Of a stretch of DNA of 64,000 nucleotides, positions 42,198 to 51,343 are shown piece after piece (position 1 is the stretch's first letter; every line of letters starts with the position of its first letter). Origin of the DNA: Roseicyclus salinarum (GTDB lineage Bacteria; Pseudomonadota; Alphaproteobacteria; Rhodobacterales; Rhodobacteraceae); assembly GCF_029624655.1 (NCBI RefSeq), contig NZ_JARRSA010000011.1:1-64000 (forward strand). Reading direction: 5' to 3'. The notes beneath the pieces were generated by a model. The model did not search any database. It saw only the letters and a list, made by a program, of their open reading frames with translations, and had not been told where the DNA came from. Position numbers and translations under genes: made by a program.

Positions 42198-43700
42198 ATG
42201 ATTTCGTTCGGTACGATGTCTGCCGATGGGCACGAGAAGGCATCCGCCACGCGCGCGGAGGAAAGACCGTCATCCGCACGACACGCAGCGATAGGACGAC
42301 TGGGGGCGTTGCTTCTGTCGGTTCCTCTTGCTGCCACCATGGCATCTGCGCAGCAGTCGGATCAGACGGTCTTCTACAGCCATGACGGCCTGACCCTGCG
42401 CTGGCATCTTCAGGCCGGGGCCTATGCCGGCGCGGAGCAGAACCTGTTTTGGGATCTCGGGGCGCTGTCCGCACCCGGGTTCGACGCGAGCCCGGAATGG
42501 ATGGAGTTCTACGTCAAGCCCGGGGTCAGCTTCGAATACAGCCTCGACTGGGGGGCGACCCTTTACGGGCGGCTTTCGGCGGTCGCCTCGTACACCGCGG
42601 GCATCGACGCGTTCGATGAAGGCAACACCGGTGCCGTGACGCTCGAGGAATCCTTTGCGGGCCTGCGCGCCGGGACGGATGGCGGACTGTCGTGGGACAT
42701 CTCGCTCGGGGCGCGCGAGTTGCGGCTGGGAACGGGGATGCTCGTCGCCAACGGGGCCTCCAGCGGGTTCGAACGCGGCGCGCTGAAATTCGGTCCGCGC
42801 CGCGCATGGGAGATGGCGGCCATCGCCGAAGTCTCCGGCGCCGGCATCACGGGGACCGCGTTCTACCTCGACCCCAACGAATTGCCCTCGACGGACGGAA
42901 ACAACGAACTTGCCGGTCTCGACCTGCGCTACGACGACCCGCGGGGCGGGTATCTGGGCGCGACCTTCGTGACCGTGCTGAACTCCGACACGCCCTATGT
43001 CCGGGCGCTGACGGGGATCCCGCCTGTCGAGATCATCGATGGCGGGCGGGACGGCACCAGCGCCATAAGCCTCTATGCGCGCACCAACCCGTTTGCGGGG
43101 ACGCTGCAGAACTGGACCTTCACCGCCGACTACGCGCAACAGTGGAACGACGAGATCGACCTCGACGCGTGGGCCGGCCGAGTGCAGGCGATCTACGCCT
43201 TCTCCGACGCGGCATGGACGCCGACGCTGAGCTACACCTTCCAGACCTTCTCCGGCGACGATCCCGACACCTCGGCGCTGGAGCGGTTCGATCCGCTCTA
43301 CTACGAAGGCAATCCGAACTCCTGGGCGACCGGGAGCAAATCGGCCTCGACCTTCATCAACTCCAACGTGAATGCACATTCGCTGGCCCTGCGCATGCAG
43401 CCCAGCCAGCGCGACACCCTGACAGTGCGCTACGCCCATATCCGGGCCAACGAGCTCAACAGCCCGATCCAGTTCGGCCAGGCCTCGCGCGTGGACACGT
43501 CGGGCAACGTGGTGGCGGGCGTCACAGACGCGCACCTCGCCGATGACGTGTTCGTGGAGTGGAATCGCGCGATCAACCGCAACACGTTCCTGACCGCAGG
43601 CGTCGCGGTGTCCTTCCCCGGTTCGGGCATCGAGGACGTGACCGGCGGCAGCGCACCCACATGGACGGGTGGTTTCGTGAATATCGTCATAAACTTCTAG
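42198..43700 (+). CDS. outer-membrane beta-barrel porin (alginate-export-like)
   Basis: From ATG 42198, preceded by AGGGG, the protein has 500 residues. A signal peptide ends near residue 52 (MASAQQ), after a longer than usual hydrophilic N-terminus. The mature part is a run of amphipathic strands with aromatic girdles (LTLRWHLQAGAYAGAEQN, PGVSFEYSLDWGATLYGRLS) and ends in a terminal aromatic residue (FVNIVINF), as for a barrel. It is reminiscent of the Alginate_exp family. The cargo is unknown. Confidence 0.75.
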   Translation: MISFGTMSADGHEKASATRAEERPSSARHAAIGRLGALLLSVPLAATMASAQQSDQTVFYSHDGLTLRWHLQAGAYAGAEQNLFWDLGALSAPGFDASPEWMEFYVKPGVSFEYSLDWGATLYGRLSAVASYTAGIDAFDEGNTGAVTLEESFAGLRAGTDGGLSWDISLGARELRLGTGMLVANGASSGFERGALKFGPRRAWEMAAIAEVSGAGITGTAFYLDPNELPSTDGNNELAGLDLRYDDPRGGYLGATFVTVLNSDTPYVRALTGIPPVEIIDGGRDGTSAISLYARTNPFAGTLQNWTFTADYAQQWNDEIDLDAWAGRVQAIYAFSDAAWTPTLSYTFQTFSGDDPDTSALERFDPLYYEGNPNSWATGSKSASTFINSNVNAHSLALRMQPSQRDTLTVRYAHIRANELNSPIQFGQASRVDTSGNVVAGVTDAHLADDVFVEWNRAINRNTFLTAGVAVSFPGSGIEDVTGGSAPTWTGGFVNIVINF

Positions 43701-43821
43701 GCTGCCCGGCCTTGCGCGGCCGTTCGGCAGGTGGCGGACATGACGACCGGCATCCGGTTCTACGAGAACCGCGAAGATCCCAGGCGCGACATCCGTGTAT
43801 GCGGCGCGGGCTCAGGCACGC

Positions 43822-44259
43822 TCAGGACGCCTTGGCCGCCGCGTTCAGGATCGTCCGAAGGTAAGTGACCGTCGCCGCGGATCCTGCCTTGAGGTCCCTG
43901 GCCGCCGTGTCCGAAGGATACCAGTTTCCGCACGCGTCGCGTTTCGCCCATCCCTTCTCCTCAAGCCACCGCAGCTTCCTGCGCACCGTCTCTCGGGGAA
44001 TTCCCGTGACGTTCGCGATGGACTGCGCGTTCGTCGGCTTGTGCACGGCGTTCAGCGGCTTGGCATCGAAGAGCGTGCCATGCCACCCATCGGCCTCCGT
44101 CGCGATGGACGTCGTCGCCAGGATGAGCATCGCCTCGAGATCGCCGTCGAAAAGCGCCCGGAGCTCGCTCAGGAGTGGCACGAGAGCCGCGACATGGGTC
44201 GGGTAGAGCGTATCGAGGCGCTCTTCGACCCAAGCGCGCGTTATGCTCCGATCATTCAT
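43822..44259 (-). CDS. winged-helix transcriptional regulator-like protein
   Basis: From ATG 44259 (MNDRSITRAWVEERLDTLYP) the protein has 145 residues. The middle and end contain a helix-turn-helix with TNAQSIANVTGIPRETVRRKLRWLEEKGW, like MarR/IclR-type winged helices. The N-terminal part is helical and may bind a ligand or dimerise. Targets are unknown; it lies alone, convergent with the porin gene. Confidence 0.65.
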   Translation of the reverse strand: MNDRSITRAWVEERLDTLYPTHVAALVPLLSELRALFDGDLEAMLILATTSIATEADGWHGTLFDAKPLNAVHKPTNAQSIANVTGIPRETVRRKLRWLEEKGWAKRDACGNWYPSDTAARDLKAGSAATVTYLRTILNAAAKAS

Positions 44260-44883
44260 GACATCGTCACCAAAGCCCCGCGCGGCACCCGCCCTGCGCA
44301 CGCCCGGCACGGGGGCGTACCCGGAGGCTGCGGCCAGATGGTCCGGCACACCGTTTGCCGCCGGATCCTAGGCCGTGGAAGCGCACGAGGCCACCGTGGA
44401 TTTCCGGCGTCGGGTTTGACAGGGGCCAGCACCACCCACCGAACAGGCGGGGCCCGCGCGCAATGTCAGCCCTGCCCGCCCCCTTCGGTCTCGTATTCGA
44501 GCAGGTCGCCGGGCTGACAGTGGCGGAAGCGACGGGTCCGTCGGCAGGCCTTGACGTCCTGGACAGGCTTGTCAATCCGCGTCTCGACCGGTTCGAGCTT
44601 CTGGCGGGCCGCCAACACGCTCGCGATTGTCGTCACGGCCCTTTTCGTCGTCGGCGGGGGGGCCTCCGAAACCGCACCACGTCTTCCTTGCAAGCTGCGA
44701 AGGTCTCGCTCCGCTCTGGATTGGTCTTCTCGCCTGGCGTCCGGTTCGAGCGGATCGGGAGCTTGCCCGGACGCGGTGATCGGACGGCGCGGACCCCGTG
44801 GCGCCCCGGCGCAGGCCATCTTCCAGCGCGGCGCCCCGGGACGTCTACCGGGCGGCGACGGACGGGCGCACCTCGATCAGCGC
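44260..44883. other. 624-bp stretch without a supported gene
   Basis: Only low-quality, Arg-rich open frames are present on both strands and none has a ribosome site or recognisable motif. The stretch may be decayed sequence. Confidence 0.4.
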
Positions 44884-45321
44884 CTATGCGTGCGTGCTTT
44901 TCCGACCGACGGCATGAAGCGAAACCCAGAAGACCGTCCCGATCGTAATGCCCACGAAGAACCCCTGCGGGACGGACAGCAAGTCCGAGAAGTAGATGTC
45001 CCTGAATTCGGGTGAAGCCGTGGCGAGGGCGCACGCGGAAAGCGTGACTTGCGTCGCGACGCCTGAAATCATGACGACAGGAAGCCAGCCGTCCGGGACG
45101 GGTCTTCCAACCCGGCGGTTGATTGCGAACAGAACCGCAAGCACCGGCGCGGCACAGGGCGGCACCAGCAGCATCAGCAGCGGCAAGAGGCAAAGACTGT
45201 CGTAGCATCCCGATGCGACAGTCATGGAAAGAACCCACGCCAACGCCATGGGGACGACCACGGCGAGACTGCCTGCGACCACGTAGTGCCATACCGAAAG
45301 GGTCTTTCCGAAAAAGAGCAT
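44884..45321 (-). CDS. small membrane protein of unknown function
   Basis: ATG 45321 has AAGGAGA with a suitable spacer. The 145-residue protein has about four hydrophobic helices (WHYVVAGSLAVVVPMALAWV, CLLPLLMLLVPPCAAPVLAV, VVMISGVATQVTLSACALA, GFFVGITIGTVFWVSLHAV). No family is recognised. It has three Cys residues around the second helix. Confidence 0.6.
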   Translation of the reverse strand: MLFFGKTLSVWHYVVAGSLAVVVPMALAWVLSMTVASGCYDSLCLLPLLMLLVPPCAAPVLAVLFAINRRVGRPVPDGWLPVVMISGVATQVTLSACALATASPEFRDIYFSDLLSVPQGFFVGITIGTVFWVSLHAVGRKSTHA

Positions 45322-45458
45322 CGTTCTTTCTCCTTGCGCGGCACGTCGTAACTTCAGCGTCACCGCAATTCCAGCGGCCGGCGTACTGCCCCCGGGGCCA
45401 CGAGCATGCCCCCCAGAACGGCGAGGATCGCAGGAATGACGAACGTTGCGTGGATGAC

Positions 45459-45992
45459 CTACAGCCGCTTGTACATGTAGGTCGTTGCGTGCAGCGACCG
45501 GCCGTCCGGATCGAGTGCGAAGTCGGGGATGACCCCTGCCCGTTCAAACCCGACCGCGGCATAGAGCCTTTCGGAAACATCGCCAGTGCGCGTGTCCAGG
45601 GTGACGAGCGTCTTCCCGGCGGATCGTGCGGCTTAGAACGCGCACCGCAGCAGCCCCTTGCCAATCCCGCGTCGACGATGGTCGGGATGCACGATCATCT
45701 TCGAGATCTCGGCCCTGTGAGGTTGATTGGGCGGCATGGCGACCACCAGTTGCACGGTCCCGACGATCTTGCCTTCCACGATCGCTCCGAAAAGGAGCCG
45801 GGCCCCGTTCCCGAGGGCCGCCTTGACATCCCTTGACCAGAACCGCTCTGCGTCGGCACGTCCCAATGGCGCCAGGAAGCTCACCGCTGCGCCGTCCGCG
45901 ACCGTTTCGGTCAACACGTGACACAGATCGTCCGCGTAGCGCTCCAGCGTGTCCCGATCCATCTGGATGATTTCGAAGATCGGCGTGTTCAT
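45459..45992 (-). pseudogene. GNAT family acetyltransferase interrupted by a stop codon
   Basis: From ATG 45992 the frame encodes a GNAT N-acetyltransferase (MIVHPDHRRRGIGKGLLRCAF contains the acetyl-CoA loop R-R-x-G-I-G), then meets TAA at 45633-45635. The same frame continues without a shift through AARSAGKTLVTLDTRTGDV and YAAVGFERAGVIPDFALDPD to a natural stop at 45459, giving the expected length of about 177 residues. One G-to-T change in a GAA codon would explain the stop. It follows a cupin-type regulator with an ATGA overlap. It could be a sequencing error. Confidence 0.75.
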
Positions 45993-46546
45993 CGCAGCGC
46001 TATCACGTATTTGCAGGGGGATCGGCCTGTCCTGAACACGGTCTCCCCGAACAGGACATACCTGAGGCAATCGCCCGGCGAGAGGGCATGGGATTGCCCC
46101 TCGGCGGTCACCTCGAGCTTGCCGGACAACAGGTAAAGGTGATGTTCCTGGCCGGGCACGGCCGGGGCCGCGTATCGGATCGTCTGCTCCGGGCCCAGAT
46201 CACACTCGATCAGCTCCAGCGAGAGTTGACCGTTCGACGGCGAAACGCTTCGTCGGACGAAGGCATTCCGCTCGTCCCTCCAAACAAGCTGCTGATCCCG
46301 TTTCACGACAGGCTGATAATCCTGCTCCAGCGGGGCGAGCAGTCGCGAAATCGGCAAGGCATAGACGGCGGCAAGGCGCCCGAGCGTCTCCGCGGTCGGG
46401 CTCGTGTCTGCGTTCTCGATGCGCGAAAGCGTGGCTTTGCTGACGCCGCTTCGCTCCGCGACGGCGGCGAGTGTGAGACCGCGCGCTTCGCGAAGTGCGC
46501 GCATGTGCTCGGCCAGACGCGGGGTGGTGGAGAGGGGGTGATTCAT
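45989..46546 (-). CDS. XRE family regulator with C-terminal cupin domain
   Basis: From ATG 46546 the protein has 185 residues: a helix-turn-helix of the Cro/XRE type (about 8-62, GLTLAAVAERSGVSKATLSR) and a C-terminal cupin (about 110-180, AVPGQEHHLYLLSGKLEV and HALSPGDCLRYV). Such regulators usually sense a small molecule made or modified by a linked enzyme. Its stop overlaps the start of the acetyltransferase gene. A 24-bp inverted repeat just upstream of its start is a candidate operator. Confidence 0.85.
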   Translation of the reverse strand: MNHPLSTTPRLAEHMRALREARGLTLAAVAERSGVSKATLSRIENADTSPTAETLGRLAAVYALPISRLLAPLEQDYQPVVKRDQQLVWRDERNAFVRRSVSPSNGQLSLELIECDLGPEQTIRYAAPAVPGQEHHLYLLSGKLEVTAEGQSHALSPGDCLRYVLFGETVFRTGRSPCKYVIALR

Positions 46547-46568
46547 ATTTGGGAAATATCCCATATAT
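46545..46568. promoter_or_regulatory. candidate autoregulatory operator of the XRE-cupin gene
   Basis: ATATTTGGGA and TCCCATATAT (nine of ten pairs) flank AATA, covering 46545-46568 and touching the start codon at 46546. This is a good shape for a dimeric repressor site. Confidence 0.5.
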
Positions 46569-46634
46569 GCAAATCGCGTCAATGCGCCTTCCGTTCCGGA
46601 ACATCGTTTCCGACAGGCGGCACCGGCATCCAGA

Positions 46635-48110
46635 TCACCGATACCCAACCCAACCGCGATCGTCGGTGAACGCGCGGCCCGGCGGGATCTGCGCCCACTC
46701 GTAGTCGCCGGGCAGCGTCGGCAAGGGGTCCAGCGGTCGGGAGGATGCGGCGATCACGACGTTTCCGGTCCCGAGATCGCTGAGCGGGCCGCGAACCGAA
46801 AGGACATGCGAATAGAGGCTTGTGAGGATCGCATGGGTCCCGCGCGCCAGCGGACCGTCCGGCCGGTCGATCAGGTTGACGTAGACCGGTCCATCCGCAA
46901 TCCGTTGCACCTGCCGGAAGGTCTCGAGCGTCACGAGGTGGGCGGGCACCGACGCCGACGAGAAGGCGTCCATGACGACCGCGTCGAACCGCAGGCCGGT
47001 CTCGTTAAGATAGACCCGGCCATCCTCGTGGACGATGCCGAGACGGCCCGGCTGCGGCCCCTCCGCGGAGGCGTCGTAGCCCGCCCTCCCGATCATCTGG
47101 CCGGCCCATGGCAGGTGCCGCTCCACCACCTCCGTGATCAAGGGATCGATCTCCACGGCAATGGCGGTGGCACCGGGCCGCGACGACAGAAGCTGTGTCG
47201 GCAGGGTGTAGCCGCCCCCGCCGATGAAGAGCACGCTCGGCGCGGGGCCGAGATCCTCATCCATGCGCGCCCAGATCCACGCCGCATAGGGCAGAACCAG
47301 CCTCTCCGCCGCCTCCGCCGGGGCGTCGTTTGCCATCACGCGCTCGGCGGCCTGACTGGTCCTGTCGGAATAAAGATGGACCGCGTCCCCGCTTCGGCCC
47401 ACGTCGATGCAGGAGAGACCGGACTCGTAGCGGCAGACAGGTCCGAGCGCCGCGCTGCCAACCACGAAGAAGGCGACCGGCAGAAGCGGCGCAAGGGACC
47501 CGCCGCCGGCGTCCCCGTTGCCCGGACCGCTCCCGTCGCCGTCGCGCACGAACGGCACGCACAGCAGGACCAGCGCCGCGCATGCGGCAAAGGTGGCGGC
47601 GGATCCGGCCAGCGGCAGTGCGACGAAACCGGCGAGGATCGCGCCCAGGATCGCGCCGACCGACCCCGCCGCGAGGACCATGCCCAGCGAGGAGCCTTCG
47701 CGGCCCGGACGCGCTTCCACGGCAAGCGTCGCGAGCAGCGGCGATGGCGCGCTGATCAGCACGGAGGCCGGGAAGAAGGCGAGGAACACGGCCAGAAGCA
47801 TGCCGCCCGTGCCGCGCGCGCCCCACGAATAGACAAGCCCGAGGACGGTTGGGGACAGGGCCGCCAGCACTACCGTGACGACAAGTGCCGCGCGCACGTT
47901 CCGCAGGGCCGTCCGCCTCTCGCGCTCGGCGATGAACCCACCAAGCGCGTTCCCGAGCGCGAAGCCAGCCAGAACGGTGGCGATCACCGCCGTCCAGGTC
48001 AGAAGCGACGTCCCGAAGAAGGGCGCGAGGACGCGGCCGGCGGCGATCTCGTAGGTCAGCCCCGTGGCCGACAGCAGCGTTATCAGCGCGATGGCCGTCC
48101 GGAAACGCAT
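46635..48110 (-). CDS. membrane-fused spermidine-synthase-like protein
   Basis: ATG 48110 has GAGGAG upstream. The 491-residue protein has about eight membrane helices in its first half (ALITLLSATGLTYEIAAGRV, then TWTAVIATVLAGFALGNALG) and a C-terminal polyamine aminopropyltransferase-like domain with a SAM-binding motif VLFIGGGGYTLP, and AVEIDPLITEVVERHL and DAVVMDAFSS. This is the fused MFS/spermidine synthase group. Whether it makes polyamines or transfers another group is open. Confidence 0.8.
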   Translation of the reverse strand: MRFRTAIALITLLSATGLTYEIAAGRVLAPFFGTSLLTWTAVIATVLAGFALGNALGGFIAERERRTALRNVRAALVVTVVLAALSPTVLGLVYSWGARGTGGMLLAVFLAFFPASVLISAPSPLLATLAVEARPGREGSSLGMVLAAGSVGAILGAILAGFVALPLAGSAATFAACAALVLLCVPFVRDGDGSGPGNGDAGGGSLAPLLPVAFFVVGSAALGPVCRYESGLSCIDVGRSGDAVHLYSDRTSQAAERVMANDAPAEAAERLVLPYAAWIWARMDEDLGPAPSVLFIGGGGYTLPTQLLSSRPGATAIAVEIDPLITEVVERHLPWAGQMIGRAGYDASAEGPQPGRLGIVHEDGRVYLNETGLRFDAVVMDAFSSASVPAHLVTLETFRQVQRIADGPVYVNLIDRPDGPLARGTHAILTSLYSHVLSVRGPLSDLGTGNVVIAASSRPLDPLPTLPGDYEWAQIPPGRAFTDDRGWVGYR

Positions 48111-48383
48111 GTTCAACTCCTCGCCCCATGCCAGTATTTCCCGGCGACCACATAAGCCGCGCGCGCACGATGGCATCCATGATGCCAGACTTATCGTGCG
48201 ATACGGGATCGGGGCGATGCGTCGGGCAACTGCCCGTAAAGATCCTCGAAGGAAAGCGCCAGGAGCGCCAGGCCTTTGTCCCCGTTCGCCGCCCGGCTCA
48301 GCATGGGTGGCAAGTCCGGCTTGCCCCCGTCGGCTTCCGTAGAGTGCGTCTCAGGGTGTGCATCGAATGGCGGACGCGACGGA

Positions 48384-48713
48384 TCAGAGGTGAAGAAACA
48401 CCGGTTCCATCGGCGCCCACCACTCACCATCGGCACGCGTGTCGAGCGGCTGCTGCAGCGGCTCGCAGATCGTCCACCACTCCTGCATGGCCGGAACGCG
48501 GCTCAATGCCTCCATGTCGGCTGCGAAATCGTTCCCGACATATTCCCAGTAGGCGAACAGCAGATTCTCGGGTTCGCGCAGGAAGATGCTGTAATTCCTG
48601 ATATTGGCGGAGGTGATGGTCGCGAGAACCTCGTCCCATACCTCTGCGTGAAGCTCCTTGTAGTGTTCGACCGTGCCGGGCTTCAACGCCAGGACGTGAC
48701 CCATCCGCTGCAT
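48384..48713 (-). CDS. L-rhamnose/L-fucose mutarotase family protein
   Basis: ATG 48713 has GGAAGGGAAG upstream. The 109-residue protein is of the RhaM (DUF718) family, with IRNYSIFLREPENLLFAYWEYVG and the GHVLALKPGTVEHYKELHAEVW beginning. These proteins interconvert anomers of deoxy sugars. It is divergent from the dehydratase gene and shares its operator-like element at 48764. Within the local cluster it would feed the sugar to the aldose dehydrogenase. Confidence 0.85.
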   Translation of the reverse strand: MQRMGHVLALKPGTVEHYKELHAEVWDEVLATITSANIRNYSIFLREPENLLFAYWEYVGNDFAADMEALSRVPAMQEWWTICEPLQQPLDTRADGEWWAPMEPVFLHL

Positions 48714-48763
48714 GATCTTCCCTTCCGCGCCGTTCGGCCGCGATGGCGCCATTGACGCCGCCA

Positions 48764-48783
48764 GCTGATATATTAATATGACA
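48764..48783. promoter_or_regulatory. candidate GntR operator, mutarotase-dehydratase region
   Basis: GCTGATATATTAATATGACA matches the 20-bp elements at 52163 and 54101 at about 14 positions, including the CT-N3-TATATTA core and ACA end. It lies between the two divergent starts. Confidence 0.55.
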
Positions 48784-48830
48784 GCGACCATGAAGCGTCA
48801 ATCCCGACGCCAGGCGGATGAGGGGGCCCA

Positions 48831-50342
48831 GTGCGCTACGTCAAGCTCGACGATACCGACAACGTGGTCGTCGCCATCGAAAGCCTGGTCGAGGGCGAAG
48901 AGGTGCTCGGCATCCCGGTCCGGGCGCGCATCCCGAGGGGTCACAAGATGGCCGTCAGCGGTGTCGCGAAAGGCGACCCGTTCCGAAAATACGGCCAGAT
49001 CATCGGCTTCGCGTCAGAGGATGTCGCACCCGGAGAGTGGGTCCACGACCACAATCTCAGGGTCGAGGATTTCGAGCGACTGGCGATGGCAGCCAATCCG
49101 ACGCCCGCATCCATCCGGCATCCCGAAGCCGCGCCGGGCCGGTCCTTCGACGGCTTTCATCGCCCGAACGGAAGGGTCGGCACGCGCAACTACATCGCGA
49201 TCCTGACATCGGTGAACTGCGCCGCCTCGGCCGCCCGCTTCATCGCTGACGAGGTCACGCGCTCGGGCGCCCTGTCCGCGTTCCCCAATGTCGACGGCGT
49301 CATCGCGCTCGTCCACGGGACTGGCTGCGGCCTCGACGTGAACGGTGCAGCACATGACGTCCTTCGGCGAACTCAATGGGGTTACGCGACAAATCCAAAT
49401 GTCGGCGGCGTCCTCATGGTCGGCCTCGGCTGCGAGGTATTCCAGATCCGGCGCTGGATGGACGCCTATGGCATCGAGGAAAGCGACATCTTCCGGTCGC
49501 TGACGATCCAGGGCAGCGGCGGCACGCGCCGGACGGTGGAACAGGGCGTGGTGGCGGTGCGCGAGATGCTGCCGGCCGTAAACGCCATCGAACGGCGACC
49601 TGCGCCGGTGGCCGAGCTGACGCTTGCCCTGCAATGCGGCGGATCGGACGGCTATTCGGGGATCACCGCCAACCCGGCCCTTGGCGTGGCCGTCGACATG
49701 CTGGTGGCGGCGGGCGGCACGGCGATCCTGTCGGAAACGCCCGAGATATACGGCGCCGAGCATCTCCTGATGGCACGGGCCGCCTCGCCCGACGTCGCGG
49801 AAAAGCTGGCCGAGCGGGTGCGCTGGTGGGAGGACTACACGCGCCGCCACGACATGCAGATGAACAACAATCCGTCGCCCGGCAACAAGGCGGGCGGTCT
49901 GTCCAGCATCGTCGAGAAGTCGCTTGGGGCGGCTGCGAAGGGCGGGTCGAGCACGCTGATGGCGGTCTACCACTACGCCGATCCGGTGACGGAGCGCGGC
50001 CTGGTCTTCATGGATACGCCCGGCTACGATCCGGTTTCGGCGACGGGCCAGGTGGCCGGCGGGGCGAATGTGATGTGCTTCACGACCGGCCGCGGATCGG
50101 CCTTCGGCGGCAAACCCACACCTTCGCTCAAGCTTGCCTCAAACAGCCCGCTGTTCGCATCGATGGCCGACGACATGGACATCAACTGCGGCGACGTGCT
50201 GGACGGCGTGTCCCTGCACGACAAGGGCGCGGAGATCTTCGAGCATATCGTCGCCACGGCATCCGGGGCGCGAACGAAGTCCGAGCTTCTGGGCTATGGC
50301 GATTACGAATTCGTCCCCTGGTCGCTCGGCGCGACGATGTAG
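48831..50342 (+). CDS. UxaA family altronate/fuconate-type dehydratase
   Basis: GTG 48831 follows AGGGGG. The 503-residue protein joins an N-terminal SAF domain (about 1-90) to a large UxaA/GarD-type dehydratase domain with GTRNYIAILTSVNCAASAA, GTGCG, LGCEVFQI, and the C-terminal FTTGRGSAFGGKPTPSLKLA. Such enzymes remove water from sugar acids, using an Fe/Mn centre. In Campylobacter jejuni a UxaA-like dehydratase takes part in L-fucose use, so here L-fuconate or a related acid is likely (inference). Confidence 0.85.
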   Translation: MRYVKLDDTDNVVVAIESLVEGEEVLGIPVRARIPRGHKMAVSGVAKGDPFRKYGQIIGFASEDVAPGEWVHDHNLRVEDFERLAMAANPTPASIRHPEAAPGRSFDGFHRPNGRVGTRNYIAILTSVNCAASAARFIADEVTRSGALSAFPNVDGVIALVHGTGCGLDVNGAAHDVLRRTQWGYATNPNVGGVLMVGLGCEVFQIRRWMDAYGIEESDIFRSLTIQGSGGTRRTVEQGVVAVREMLPAVNAIERRPAPVAELTLALQCGGSDGYSGITANPALGVAVDMLVAAGGTAILSETPEIYGAEHLLMARAASPDVAEKLAERVRWWEDYTRRHDMQMNNNPSPGNKAGGLSSIVEKSLGAAAKGGSSTLMAVYHYADPVTERGLVFMDTPGYDPVSATGQVAGGANVMCFTTGRGSAFGGKPTPSLKLASNSPLFASMADDMDINCGDVLDGVSLHDKGAEIFEHIVATASGARTKSELLGYGDYEFVPWSLGATM

Positions 50343-50359
50343 ACGGCCCGAGCCGGAAG

Positions 50360-51343
50360 CTAGACGGCTTCGAGCAGCGGCCACAGCTCCTCCGGGATGG
50401 TCATTCCGGACCAGCCAGAGGCCTCTGCAACGTCGCGCGCCGTGCGGGCGCCGACGAGAACCGAGGTCACGCCCGGATTGCGGCGCGGGAATTGCACGGC
50501 CGCAGCCCCGAGCGGCACCCCGAATTCGGCGCAAAGCCGAGACATCTCGGAGACGCGCGCGCGGATATCGGGCGGAGCGTCGACATAGTCGAACTTCGCC
50601 GGGCCGCCCGCCAGGATGCCGGAATTGAAAACGCCGCCGATCACGATGCCGACGCCGCGGGCTTGGGCCATCGCAATCAAGGGCTCCGCCTGCCGGTCGA
50701 GGAGCGAATATCGCCCGGCGATGAGGCAGCAGTCGAGATCGGCCTCCTGCATCGCGTCCTTCGCCACGGCGGTCTCGTTCACCCCGAGGCCGAAGCCCCG
50801 GATCAGTCCGGCATCGCGCAACTCGGTCAACGCGCGGAAGCCGCCCGTGGTCAGGTCGCGCCAATGGAGGTCGTGCCGGTCGCCATGGGTCAGCCGCCCG
50901 ATATCGTGGACGAAGAGCAGGTCGATTTCCGGCAGGCCCAAACGTTGCTGGCTGTCGTCGAAGCTGCGCAGGATGCCGTCGTAGCTGTAGTCGAAGATCT
51001 CGCGGAACTTCAGCCCGTTGCGCCAGCCGGTGTCGAACGGGTTGCGTGGCGGCTCGGGCGGCAGCTCGCGTCCCGGCCGGGACCGCGCCAGCAACCGTCC
51101 AACCTTGGTGCTGAGACGCACCGTCGTGCCCTTGGGCGCCAGCTCGCGCAGGTAGTGGCCGACAAGATGCTCCGCCCGGCCAAGGCCATACATCGGGGCG
51201 ACGTCGAAATAGCCGATCCCCGCCTCCACCGCGGCCCCGAGCGTGGCCAGCGCGTCCTCGACGGACACCGCCGAGTAGAGCCCGCCGAACGCCGCCGCGC
51301 CGAGACCGAGTGGCGGGAGGTCCCGCCCCGGCCGGTCGGTCAC
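50360..51343 (-). CDS. aldo/keto reductase, D-threo-aldose (L-fucose) 1-dehydrogenase type
   Basis: The GTG at 51343 overlaps the GntR stop (GTGA). The 327-residue protein shows the AKR tetrad: Asp in YFDVAP, Tyr in MYG, Lys in RLSTKVG, His in LLFVHDIG. The FDTGWRNGLKFREIFDYSYDG segment recalls D-threo-aldose 1-dehydrogenases, which oxidise L-fucose to its lactone. It is the second gene of an operon with the regulator. Confidence 0.8.
   Translation of the reverse strand: MTDRPGRDLPPLGLGAAAFGGLYSAVSVEDALATLGAAVEAGIGYFDVAPMYGLGRAEHLVGHYLRELAPKGTTVRLSTKVGRLLARSRPGRELPPEPPRNPFDTGWRNGLKFREIFDYSYDGILRSFDDSQQRLGLPEIDLLFVHDIGRLTHGDRHDLHWRDLTTGGFRALTELRDAGLIRGFGLGVNETAVAKDAMQEADLDCCLIAGRYSLLDRQAEPLIAMAQARGVGIVIGGVFNSGILAGGPAKFDYVDAPPDIRARVSEMSRLCAEFGVPLGAAAVQFPRRNPGVTSVLVGARTARDVAEASGWSGMTIPEELWPLLEAV

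Noticed and set aside
44466-44819. Minus-strand frame of 117 codons
   Set aside because: Arg/Pro-rich composition, no ribosome site and no recognised motif; treated as non-coding.
45360-45458. Hydrophobic 32-codon stretch after the broken acetyltransferase (VIHATFVIPAILAVLGGM)
   Set aside because: It follows the acetyltransferase stop in the same frame but has no start or ribosome site; at most a remnant of a membrane protein gene.
48191-48436. Minus-strand frame of 81 codons overlapping the mutarotase end
   Set aside because: It overlaps a well supported gene on the same strand and has no ribosome site or family.
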